Shown here one piece after another: positions 14,374 through 20,669 of a stretch of 31,908 nt of DNA. Position 1 is the first letter of the stretch; every line of letters begins with the position of its first letter. Source of the DNA: DATLMR01 sp035634255. GTDB lineage: Bacteria; Acidobacteriota; Blastocatellia; UBA7656. A model generated the notes under the pieces. That model saw nothing but the letters and a program-made list of their open reading frames with translations, searched no databases and was not told the DNA's origin. The stretch covers positions 1 through 31,908 of the forward strand of contig DASQDI010000052.1 in assembly GCA_035634255.1 (NCBI GenBank), written 5' to 3'. The position numbers and the translations under genes were made by a program.

Positions 14374-15597
14374 ATGAACGTTGAGTTTCAAATCAACAAC
14401 AGCGTGAGTCCGAGCGCGCGATTCGTTTCATGGGTCCCGTCTCCATGCCGAATCCGCATGACCAACCCGTCCGGTGCCACCACGCCGACCGTCACCATAC
14501 GGATCACGTCAACGTCGGCGGCCACCGCCGGCGCGGTCGTCTTCCGCAAAGGCACTACGGGGTTATTCTCTACCAGCCTGTCGCTGTCGGTCCCGACTAA
14601 TGGCACGTCCGTTCCTTTTTTCATCGCCGGAAAGTTCGGGCGGCCCAGCGTCAACAACGGGGACGTGAGGATCGACGCCCGCGCCGGGACCACCCTGGTC
14701 GGCTCGGTGAAGATAATGGTGCGCGTCCGAAAGAACGCCAACAACCTGACGAATGGAGAGCGCGACCGTCTGGTGGCGGCGTTCGCGCAGCTCAACAACC
14801 AGGGCGCCGGGCGCTTCGCGGACTTCCGCAACATGCACACTTCCGTGAGCTCGCCGCAGGCTCATGGCGCGCCGGGGTTCCTGCCCTGGCACCGCGCTTA
14901 CCTGCTCGACCTCGAACGCGAGCTCCAACTGATCGACCCGAGCGTCGCTCTGCCTTACTGGCGTTTCGACCAGCCCGCGCCGAAAATATTTACGCTTGAG
15001 TTCTTCGGCGTCTCCGACGCGCTCGGCACGGTCCAGTTCAGCCCGACCAACCCGTTGCAGTTCTGGAGGACCGATGGCGTCCAGGGGATCAACCGCCGGC
15101 CCTTCTTCAACACTTCAGCCGCGCCGCCGGGCCTCCGCACCGAAGCGCAGACCTTTGCCCTCGGCACCCAGTACCCGGCATTCCGGACCATGGAAGGCAA
15201 CCCGCACGGGTCGGCCCACACCAGCTTCGGCGGCTCGATCTCCAGCATATCGAGCGCCGCGCGCGACCCCCTGTTCTTCCTGCTCCACTGCAACGTCGAT
15301 AGACTCTGGGCGAAGTGGCAGAGGCAGAACGGCCGCTTCAACCCGGCTCTCGCGGCCTCGTACGACAGCAACCCCGGAAACCCGATAGGACACAACCTGC
15401 CCGACACGATGTGGCCGTGGAATGGGATCATCGGGCCTCCGCGTCCACCGACGGCTCCCGGCGGTGCGATGGCCTCGTCACCGTGCGTCAGCGCGCCGGG
15501 CCCGCAACCGAGAGTGCGTGACAGCCTGGATTACCAGGGCTCCGTCAACGCCGTCTCCCGCATGGGATTCGACTACGACGATGTGCCATTTGCATGA
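14374..15597 (+). CDS. Tyrosinase-family binuclear copper oxidase
   Basis: The 407-residue protein has both type 3 copper sites. CuA is His155, His164 and His173 (H-x8-H in QAHGAPGFLPWHR). CuB is His278 and His282 (NPHGSAH) with His305 in DPLFFLLHCNVDRLW. Tyrosinases hydroxylate phenols and oxidise catechols to quinones with oxygen. The first 115 or so residues are a beta-rich Ser/Thr/Gly domain, resembling an Ig-like fold, placed before the catalytic domain. Streptomyces-type enzymes lack such a domain and use a separate caddie protein, MelC1. No MelC1-like gene or signal peptide is present. The start follows GGAGG. A 27-bp gap leads into the HEAT-repeat gene and then a HEAT-SCO fusion, which I infer take over copper loading. 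Whether it prefers mono- or diphenols is not visible. Confidence 0.92.
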   Translation: MNVEFQINNSVSPSARFVSWVPSPCRIRMTNPSGATTPTVTIRITSTSAATAGAVVFRKGTTGLFSTSLSLSVPTNGTSVPFFIAGKFGRPSVNNGDVRIDARAGTTLVGSVKIMVRVRKNANNLTNGERDRLVAAFAQLNNQGAGRFADFRNMHTSVSSPQAHGAPGFLPWHRAYLLDLERELQLIDPSVALPYWRFDQPAPKIFTLEFFGVSDALGTVQFSPTNPLQFWRTDGVQGINRRPFFNTSAAPPGLRTEAQTFALGTQYPAFRTMEGNPHGSAHTSFGGSISSISSAARDPLFFLLHCNVDRLWAKWQRQNGRFNPALAASYDSNPGNPIGHNLPDTMWPWNGIIGPPRPPTAPGGAMASSPCVSAPGPQPRVRDSLDYQGSVNAVSRMGFDYDDVPFA

Positions 15598-15624
15598 CGT
15601 GACTTGCACGAGGAGACCGAAAAC

Positions 15625-16527
15625 ATGAGCAAGAAAAGTAAAGCTTCTAAAAGCTCGAAGTCGGCGCGAAAGCCGAAGGGTGCGAAGAAGGGCGCGGCGA
15701 AGAGGCCGTCCGGCAGGTTGATGTCAGTCGCGACGAATGCGCGGAAGGCCATCAACGAGCGGGTCGCGGCGATAGCCGAAGCGCCCCTGGCCGTGTGCGA
15801 GAGCGACGAGAACCTGCAATCGATGCTGAACGTCCTCCGCAGCGAGGAGGAGCCCATAGAGGTGCGGCTCGCGGCGTTACAGGCGATACAGGCGGCGAGC
15901 TTCAGCGTCGTCACCTTCGAGTCGTGCCGCAGCGAATACATTGCGACCTTGCGGCAGGTCGCGACCGATCCGGACATGGAGCTCCGCCAGAGGGTGCTCG
16001 GCATACTCGCGCGCGAGAAGGATGGCTTCGCGCAGAGGAAACTTCTCGAAGGGTTGCAGAACCCCGAGAAGGCTCTGGTGCCGCCCGAGAAGGCCCTGCA
16101 ACTACTCAGTAATGACGTGCACGCGGAAGCCTACGCGGCGGCGCGTGAGATCGTCAACAACCCGCCGAGCGACACGGCGAGGCGCGAGGCCCTGCGGCTT
16201 TTAGCCGCGGACGCCACGGCCGCGCCGATGTTCGAGAAGCTCCTCCGCGACAAAGACGAGCAGGCTGAGATCCGTCAGATATCGGCCTCAGCCCTGCAAG
16301 CGCTCAAGCCGGAGAAGCTACAGGAGCACGCGCGCGCGATTCTTCTCGACACGTCGGAGTACGATGACATTCAAGCCACAAGCCTGACCGCGATCACGCA
16401 GTTCGGCGACGAGCAGGCGGTGGCCGAAGACAAAACTCTGATGAGGCGTATTGATAACATGAAGGATGAGGCGTCAACGAAGATAAAACAGAGCGCCCGC
16501 CGGTTCCTCACCAAGTACGGTCAGTAA
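15625..16527 (+). CDS. HEAT-repeat protein with basic N-terminus
   Basis: The 300-residue protein starts at the ATG at 15625, nine bases after CGAGGAG; a TTG at 15604 is less likely. The first 35 residues are Lys/Ser/Ala-rich and probably disordered. The remainder is alpha-helical, with HEAT-like repeats from about residue 60 to the end. Recurring helices include EVRLAALQAI, ELRQRVLGIL, ARREALRLLAA and EIRQISASALQAL. HEAT solenoids are protein-interaction scaffolds without catalysis. It is the second gene of the tyrosinase operon, 27 bp after the tyrosinase and 12 bp before a larger protein that also begins with HEAT-like repeats. A heteromeric scaffold with that protein or with tyrosinase is inferred. 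No signal peptide is seen. Confidence 0.82.
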   Translation: MSKKSKASKSSKSARKPKGAKKGAAKRPSGRLMSVATNARKAINERVAAIAEAPLAVCESDENLQSMLNVLRSEEEPIEVRLAALQAIQAASFSVVTFESCRSEYIATLRQVATDPDMELRQRVLGILAREKDGFAQRKLLEGLQNPEKALVPPEKALQLLSNDVHAEAYAAAREIVNNPPSDTARREALRLLAADATAAPMFEKLLRDKDEQAEIRQISASALQALKPEKLQEHARAILLDTSEYDDIQATSLTAITQFGDEQAVAEDKTLMRRIDNMKDEASTKIKQSARRFLTKYGQ

Positions 16528-16539
16528 AGGTGGCGACTT

Positions 16540-18147
16540 ATGCAGAACGTCGCGATGGCGGGCGCGCGGTCAGAGACGGAGTTCGCCTCTCTGGTCGACG
16601 CGCTCGCCGCTGACCCCGACAGGCGCGAGCAGCTGACGGAGCTGCTGCGCGAAGATCACCCCGTATACGACCAGCGCGGCGCGGCGACGACCGTGCGGAT
16701 GCGCGGGTGGGTTCTGCTCGCCCTCGCGCGCGCCGGGGTGTCGGACGCCGCGCTCATCTTCGTGCTCGAAGAGCTCGACGCCGGAGTCGATGCGTATCTG
16801 GTCGCGGCCGCCGCGCGCGCGTTGCGGTCTTACCCGAGCCCCAACGCGGCGCTCGCCCCATTCGCGATGCGCGCCCTCACCAACATCCGTTACCATGACG
16901 AGCCCGTCTCCTTCGAGGGCTACGGCGAGTACGCGGATTCGTCCTCGTACACGACCCCTGTCCGTGAACTGCTCGTGACGCTGGCATGGCTCGGCCCGCA
17001 CGCGCGCGGGGTTCTGCATGAGGTCGAGGCGTTACGCGCGCAACACGGAGGGCTCCCCAAAAAACTACTGGTCGAAGTGGACCGGGCGGTCGAGGCAATC
17101 CGCGGCGGGCAGGCCGATGAGCCGGACGCCGACTGTTGCACCCTGCCGAACGGCCTGAGCAGCACGTTTTCATGGGCGCTCGGTTCCCGCCGCGGCTCCG
17201 AGTCGATTGAGTCAACCGTTTTCGAGGATCACGGGGGCGCGTCGGTCACCTTCAGAGAATTCTTCCGAGGCCACCCGTCCATCGTCGTCTTCTTCTACAC
17301 TCGCTGCGATAACCCTCTGAAGTGCTCCCTGACGGTCACGAAGCTCGCCCGGCTTCAGAAGCTCTTGGAGGCGCAGGGGCTCGACGATCAAATATACACC
17401 GCGGCCATTACATACGATCCCGCGTTCGATCTCCCCGCGCGCATTCACGCCTATGGGCAGAACCGTGGCGTGCGCATGGACGACCGCCACAGGATGCTGA
17501 GGGCGACCGATGGCGTCAACGCCCTGCGCAGTCACTTCAAGCTCGGGGTCAACTTCATCGAGTCTCTGGTGAACCGGCACCGCATCGAGGCTTACATCCT
17601 TGATGCCGAGGGCCGGATTGCCGCATCCTTCGAGCGCATCCAATGGGACGAGCAGCAGCTTGTTGATCGCGCCATCGAGGTGCTGAATGAAACGAGTAAT
17701 GAAAAAAGCGGCGGGCCGGTGCCCGAGGTCTCTCCGCGGCCGGTAGACGCCCCCGCGCGCGGTAAGACGGCGTCTACGATGCTCGGCACACTCGCGTCGG
17801 TAGGGGTGGCATTCTTCCCGAAATGTCCGATCTGCTGGGCCGGGTATCTCAGTATGTTCGGCGTCGCGGGCCTGGAGCGGATACCATACTATCCGTGGCT
17901 GCAACCGCTGCTCTTCGCCGTGATGCTGATTAACCTTGCCAGCGTGTGGCTCCGGGGGCGTTCGACGGGCCGAATGAGCGGGTTTTATCTGGTCAGCGCC
18001 GGCGCTTTTGCAATCGTCGTCTCGAAGCTGGGGCTCGGCTTGGAGAGCGTCGCCATCTGGGGCATCGCCCTGACGCTCGCCGGTTCGCTGCTGAGCGCTT
18101 TGAACGCCAAGGGCCGCCGCCTTACCGCGCGAGGTGGACCCGCGTGA
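16540..18147 (+). CDS. HEAT - SCO thioredoxin-like - membrane CPxC fusion protein
   Basis: The 535-residue protein follows AAAGGTGG. Three parts are visible. Residues 10-190 are HEAT-like helices. Residues 205-385 are a SCO/SenC thioredoxin-like domain, in which FFYTRCDNPLKCS puts Cys256 and Cys262 five residues apart instead of the usual three; His347 is the likely third ligand. The end (410-525) has about four membrane spans, the first carrying FFPKCPICWAGYLS with Cys429 and Cys432, reminiscent of MerC/MerT-like or thiol-redox membrane proteins. A Cys pair also occurs at 199-200. With no N-terminal signal, the topology of the SCO domain is uncertain. I infer a membrane-bound copper or electron relay serving the tyrosinase two genes upstream. 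The fusion is unfamiliar to me. Confidence 0.82.
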   Translation: MQNVAMAGARSETEFASLVDALAADPDRREQLTELLREDHPVYDQRGAATTVRMRGWVLLALARAGVSDAALIFVLEELDAGVDAYLVAAAARALRSYPSPNAALAPFAMRALTNIRYHDEPVSFEGYGEYADSSSYTTPVRELLVTLAWLGPHARGVLHEVEALRAQHGGLPKKLLVEVDRAVEAIRGGQADEPDADCCTLPNGLSSTFSWALGSRRGSESIESTVFEDHGGASVTFREFFRGHPSIVVFFYTRCDNPLKCSLTVTKLARLQKLLEAQGLDDQIYTAAITYDPAFDLPARIHAYGQNRGVRMDDRHRMLRATDGVNALRSHFKLGVNFIESLVNRHRIEAYILDAEGRIAASFERIQWDEQQLVDRAIEVLNETSNEKSGGPVPEVSPRPVDAPARGKTASTMLGTLASVGVAFFPKCPICWAGYLSMFGVAGLERIPYYPWLQPLLFAVMLINLASVWLRGRSTGRMSGFYLVSAGAFAIVVSKLGLGLESVAIWGIALTLAGSLLSALNAKGRRLTARGGPA

Positions 18148-18212
18148 TAAGGCTTCATCATCAATAATCGCGCCGGACCGAATACGCCATCACCTTCCCG
18201 AAGCTCCGCCAG

Positions 18213-18602
18213 TCAAGGTTTGAGGACCCGCTTCTCCTTCCCCTTCTCGGCCAGCGTTACGCTCGTGCCCAGCTTGTTGGCCGCCATCCACACGGCCGGC
18301 TCGGCCTCCCTGTCGAACAGCAACAGGCCGGACCCGTCGGCGGTCCCCGCCAGCTTCACGCGCACCGTGCCGTCTCCGCTGCGGAGCCTGATGTTGCCGC
18401 CGCCGTCTTCTCCGACATGCAGCTGCCCGACCACCTGCCCTTTGGCGTCAACCAGCTCGATGGCCTGCGCGCGGAGGACCGCGGGAACCTTTTCGGCCTG
18501 CCGCGCCTGCGCGGGCGAGGAGATCAAACCGGGGCGCACGAGATGCATCAACAGGAGAATAGCGATTGCCGCCAACAGTACTTGAGTAACCCGCTCTTTC
18601 AT
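18213..18602 (-). CDS. Small membrane-anchored or secreted protein, unknown function
   Basis: The 129-residue protein has AAAGGA upstream and starts with a hydrophobic segment (about 6-20), either a signal peptide or an anchor. The mature part is a beta-rich repeat-like domain with the pattern IELVDAKGQVVGQL, then GNIRLRSGDG, GSGLLLFD and SVTLAEKG. Each is a short strand pair ending in Gly or Asp, suggesting a small beta-solenoid or sandwich. I recall similar short proteins annotated only as hypothetical. It is convergent with the tyrosinase operon, 65 bp away. Upstream, GGAAT (18684-18680) about 18 bp before GTCTAA resembles the ECF-type promoters near 1700, with weaker match. Confidence 0.65.
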   Translation of the reverse strand: MKERVTQVLLAAIAILLLMHLVRPGLISSPAQARQAEKVPAVLRAQAIELVDAKGQVVGQLHVGEDGGGNIRLRSGDGTVRVKLAGTADGSGLLLFDREAEPAVWMAANKLGTSVTLAEKGKEKRVLKP

Positions 18603-18711
18603 ATGATTATCCTTTCATCCTTGCGTTACCCCTTTCAGGGTCCGACTGCGACAGGTTAGACGCGGCAGGCGGCAATTTTATTCCCGGCCGTTTAAAAGAA
18701 TCGTGCGGCGA

Positions 18712-19095
18712 TCAGCGGGTGAAAAGGAATCTTATCAACTCCATTCCGAAAGCGAATATGGCTCCGTAAGCAAAGCTGTCGAGCCGTATTAACTCCTCCC
18801 CTCTCCTCCTCCTCAGCAGTCCTACGCCTGACATTACCGCCCCTCCCAACAGCGGTATGATTACCAGGCTGATCCCATGAAATCTATCGCTGCGAATGAA
18901 CGAGTCGGGGAATAGCAGGAGGCTTATTCCGCCCGCGATGAAGCCTAAGAGCAGGTATCCGGGCACGGCGAAGAATGGGTTCCGTTTTTCCCTCCTGTGG
19001 AAAGCCTCACCCATGCTGCGCAATCCAAGTTCGGCAAGTATCTCCAGCAGAACCTCCAGAATGAATTCAAAGATCAGCTCGAATAAGAATGTCAT
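18712..19095 (-). CDS. Small integral membrane protein of unknown function
   Basis: The 127-residue protein has about four hydrophobic spans: an acidic amphipathic N-terminal helix (about 2-24), then about 45-62, 73-95 and 105-125. A cytoplasmic RRRRGEE patch lies before the last span. No Shine-Dalgarno sequence is obvious before the ATG at 19095, so the start is less certain. It has the look of a conserved hypothetical membrane protein found next to unrelated genes. It lies 109 bp upstream of the small secreted protein on the same strand, and the two may be co-transcribed. No function can be assigned. Confidence 0.62.
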   Translation of the reverse strand: MTFLFELIFEFILEVLLEILAELGLRSMGEAFHRREKRNPFFAVPGYLLLGFIAGGISLLLFPDSFIRSDRFHGISLVIIPLLGGAVMSGVGLLRRRRGEELIRLDSFAYGAIFAFGMELIRFLFTR

Positions 19096-19299
19096 ATTTT
19101 GCAGTTTTAATGCGCGGAGAGCCCGCTGGCAATCGGGAGAGATACGAGATTCGCTTCAGGGGTCCCGCCGGGGTGACTTCTTTTACGTGGCGCTGACGGA
19201 GCTTCGCCGCACCTGCGCGCGTCGGGTCTAATGACCCGTTAGGAGGGTCAATTCGCGAGGCATTCGCGGCGGCAGGAGCGCCTTTGCTCCCGCCTGCTG

Positions 19300-19575
19300 T
19301 TACTTCAAGTGCTGGCTCACCAGCTTGGTCAATTCAAACATGGAGACCTGGTCCTTGCCGTCGAAGATCTTTCGCAACTTGTCGTCGGCGCGAATCTGCC
19401 GCTTGTCGCTCGGGTCTTGCAGGTTGTGCTCCCTGATGTAGTCCCAGATCCTCTTGGTGACCTCGGTGCGCGGTATCGGCTCGCTGCCCACTATATCGGC
19501 CAGGGCTTCATCCGGCTGCAACGGCTTCATAAAAGCGCTCGATTTGCCACCCCCGGAAGGTTTCTTTCCAGACAT
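19300..19575 (-). CDS. SWIB/MDM2-domain protein
   Basis: The 91-residue protein is preceded by AGGAGA. After a basic Gly/Ser/Lys-rich start (1-15), a single SWIB domain fills residues 16-91. Its markers are the core MKPLQPDEALADIVG, then TEVTKRIWDYIREHNLQDP, the DKRQIRADDKLRKIF segment and the terminal MFELTKLVSQHL helix. SWIB domains are best known from eukaryotic chromatin remodelling complexes and from Chlamydia, but small stand-alone versions occur in many bacteria, where a nucleoid or DNA-binding role is suspected. The gene has its own promoter about 100 bp upstream, identical in layout to that of the small gene at 23682-23885. The domain call is secure. Confidence 0.9.
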   Translation of the reverse strand: MSGKKPSGGGKSSAFMKPLQPDEALADIVGSEPIPRTEVTKRIWDYIREHNLQDPSDKRQIRADDKLRKIFDGKDQVSMFELTKLVSQHLK

Positions 19576-19676
19576 ACGCTCTCCTTTTCTTCGGCCAAGG
19601 TACGTGTTAAAAGTCCGTTAAACCGATGCGCGGATTCTACCAGTTATCTCGGCCGCAGTCGATTTCATCAGAGGGC

Positions 19677-19707
19677 GAGTTATATCACATGACCGGAGCC
19701 GCTTCAA
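19677..19707 (-). promoter_or_regulatory. Promoter of the SWIB gene, extended -10 type
   Basis: On the minus strand TTGAAG (19707-19702), 17 bp, then TATAAC (19684-19679) with an extended TGA directly before it. The block GAGTTATATCAC-N10-CCGCTTCAA (plus-strand reading) recurs at 23971-24001 before another small minus-strand gene. The leader is about 97 nt. The rest of 19576-19805 holds nothing I can identify. Confidence 0.62.
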
Positions 19708-19805
19708 TGAGGCGGGACGAACTCGTATTAACTCTCGATCAGGGGCACGATTGCGGATTTATCGAGGCTCGCGGGTCATGGCGGCGGGGGCTCTGTGCAG
19801 TCTAC

Positions 19806-20150
19806 TTAACCGGCTTGAAGCGCGCTCCCGATTGCCAGAGAGATTCGATTCCACGTCTCCGTCTGGGCTTCGAGCTGGCGCTGGCCCGCCCTCGTGAGGC
19901 GGTAGTACTTGGCCCGGCGATTGTTCTCAGACTCGCCCCACTCGGAAGTGAGCCAGCCCGCCTCCTCCATGCGGTGGAGGGCCGGGAACAGGGAGCCGGG
20001 CTTGACCTGAAAAGTGCCTTGCGTGATCTGCTCTATGCGGCTGGAAACGCCGAGCCCGTGCAGGGGGCTCAGGGCCAGGGCCTTCAGCACCAGCAGGTCC
20101 AGAGTGCCCTGCAAAAGGTCTGCTTTCTTGCTCTTCCTGTGACTCTTCAT
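19806..20150 (-). CDS. PadR-family transcriptional regulator
   Basis: The 114-residue protein starts at the ATG at 20150 after an AGAGGGAG ribosome site; a longer frame to 20453 runs into the neighbouring gene antiphase and is not real. It has the PadR winged-helix signature: LLQGTLDLLVLKALAL (12-27), HGLGVSSRIEQITQGTFQVKPGSL around the recognition helix and wing, ALHRMEEAGWL (57-67), and RRAKYYRLTRAGQRQL. PadR proteins repress genes for phenolic-acid decarboxylases, efflux pumps or membrane proteins and are released by small aromatics. The short C-terminal helix fits subfamily 2. A near-perfect promoter overlaps short inverted repeats just upstream, so autoregulation is likely. Its targets are not obvious here, although aromatic-oxidation genes lie nearby. 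Confidence 0.9.
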   Translation of the reverse strand: MKSHRKSKKADLLQGTLDLLVLKALALSPLHGLGVSSRIEQITQGTFQVKPGSLFPALHRMEEAGWLTSEWGESENNRRAKYYRLTRAGQRQLEAQTETWNRISLAIGSALQAG

Positions 20151-20180
20151 GCTCCCTCTTCTATAGAGATTCTGTAAGAG

Positions 20181-20209
20181 GTTATAAGCCCTCTCGTATA
20201 GAATGTCAA
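20181..20209 (-). promoter_or_regulatory. Near-consensus promoter of the PadR gene
   Basis: On the minus strand TTGACA (20209-20204), 17 bp, TATAAC (20186-20181). AGAGG and CCTCT flank the -10 box with 8 bp between them, and TTCTATAGA-like repeats lie just downstream. This fits self-repression by a PadR dimer. The leader would be about 24 nt. Confidence 0.7.
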
Positions 20210-20233
20210 CAGGAGTAATAAGCCCGCCCCGCC

Positions 20234-20608
20234 CTACTCCCCGATGGCGACCCTGATGCGCGTGAGGATCTCGTCTATCGGCGCTTGCTTGGACACCCCC
20301 GGCCGCCCCCCGACCTGGCCCCCCATCACCTGCACTTCCCGGCGCGACACCATCGAAGTCAGGTAGAGGACCGGGATATGCCGCGTCTGTTCGTCGTCGG
20401 ACAGGGACCTGCACACATCGCCCCCGCCCATGTCGGGCATGTCTATGTCGCACAGAATCAGGTCGGGCTGCTCTTTGCGCGCCATCGCCAGCGCCGCCCT
20501 CGGCTCGTTGGTTGCGAGCACGTCGTAGACCTTGCCCAGTTTTAACTGAAGATAGTCGGTCACGGCATGGTCGTCGTCAACCAACAGGATACTCTTTCTT
20601 TTAGTCAT
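20234..20608 (-). CDS. Stand-alone response-regulator receiver
   Basis: The 124-residue protein is a single CheY-like receiver with no output domain. The phosphorylation residues are intact: the acidic DDD cluster at 11-13, acceptor Asp54 in LILCDIDMPDM, Thr84 and Lys107. GGGGAG lies upstream of its start. The segment GGQVGGRPGVSK (about 96-107) before the Lys is unusually glycine-rich. The gene begins 61 bp after the hybrid kinase stop on the same strand, so it probably receives phosphate from that protein's HPt domain. With no output domain it would act by protein contact or as a phosphate sink. Confidence 0.9.
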   Translation of the reverse strand: MTKRKSILLVDDDHAVTDYLQLKLGKVYDVLATNEPRAALAMARKEQPDLILCDIDMPDMGGGDVCRSLSDDEQTRHIPVLYLTSMVSRREVQVMGGQVGGRPGVSKQAPIDEILTRIRVAIGE

Positions 20609-20669
20609 CTTCGCATTCTCCCCTATTCATTCAATCTGTCAATTCATCATCCCCGCCGCGCGGTAAGTC

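Noticed and set aside
19258..19299. Terminator after the SWIB gene
   Set aside because: Only GGAGC/GCTCC pairs cleanly, the longer pairing needs several bulges and there is no T-run on the minus strand.
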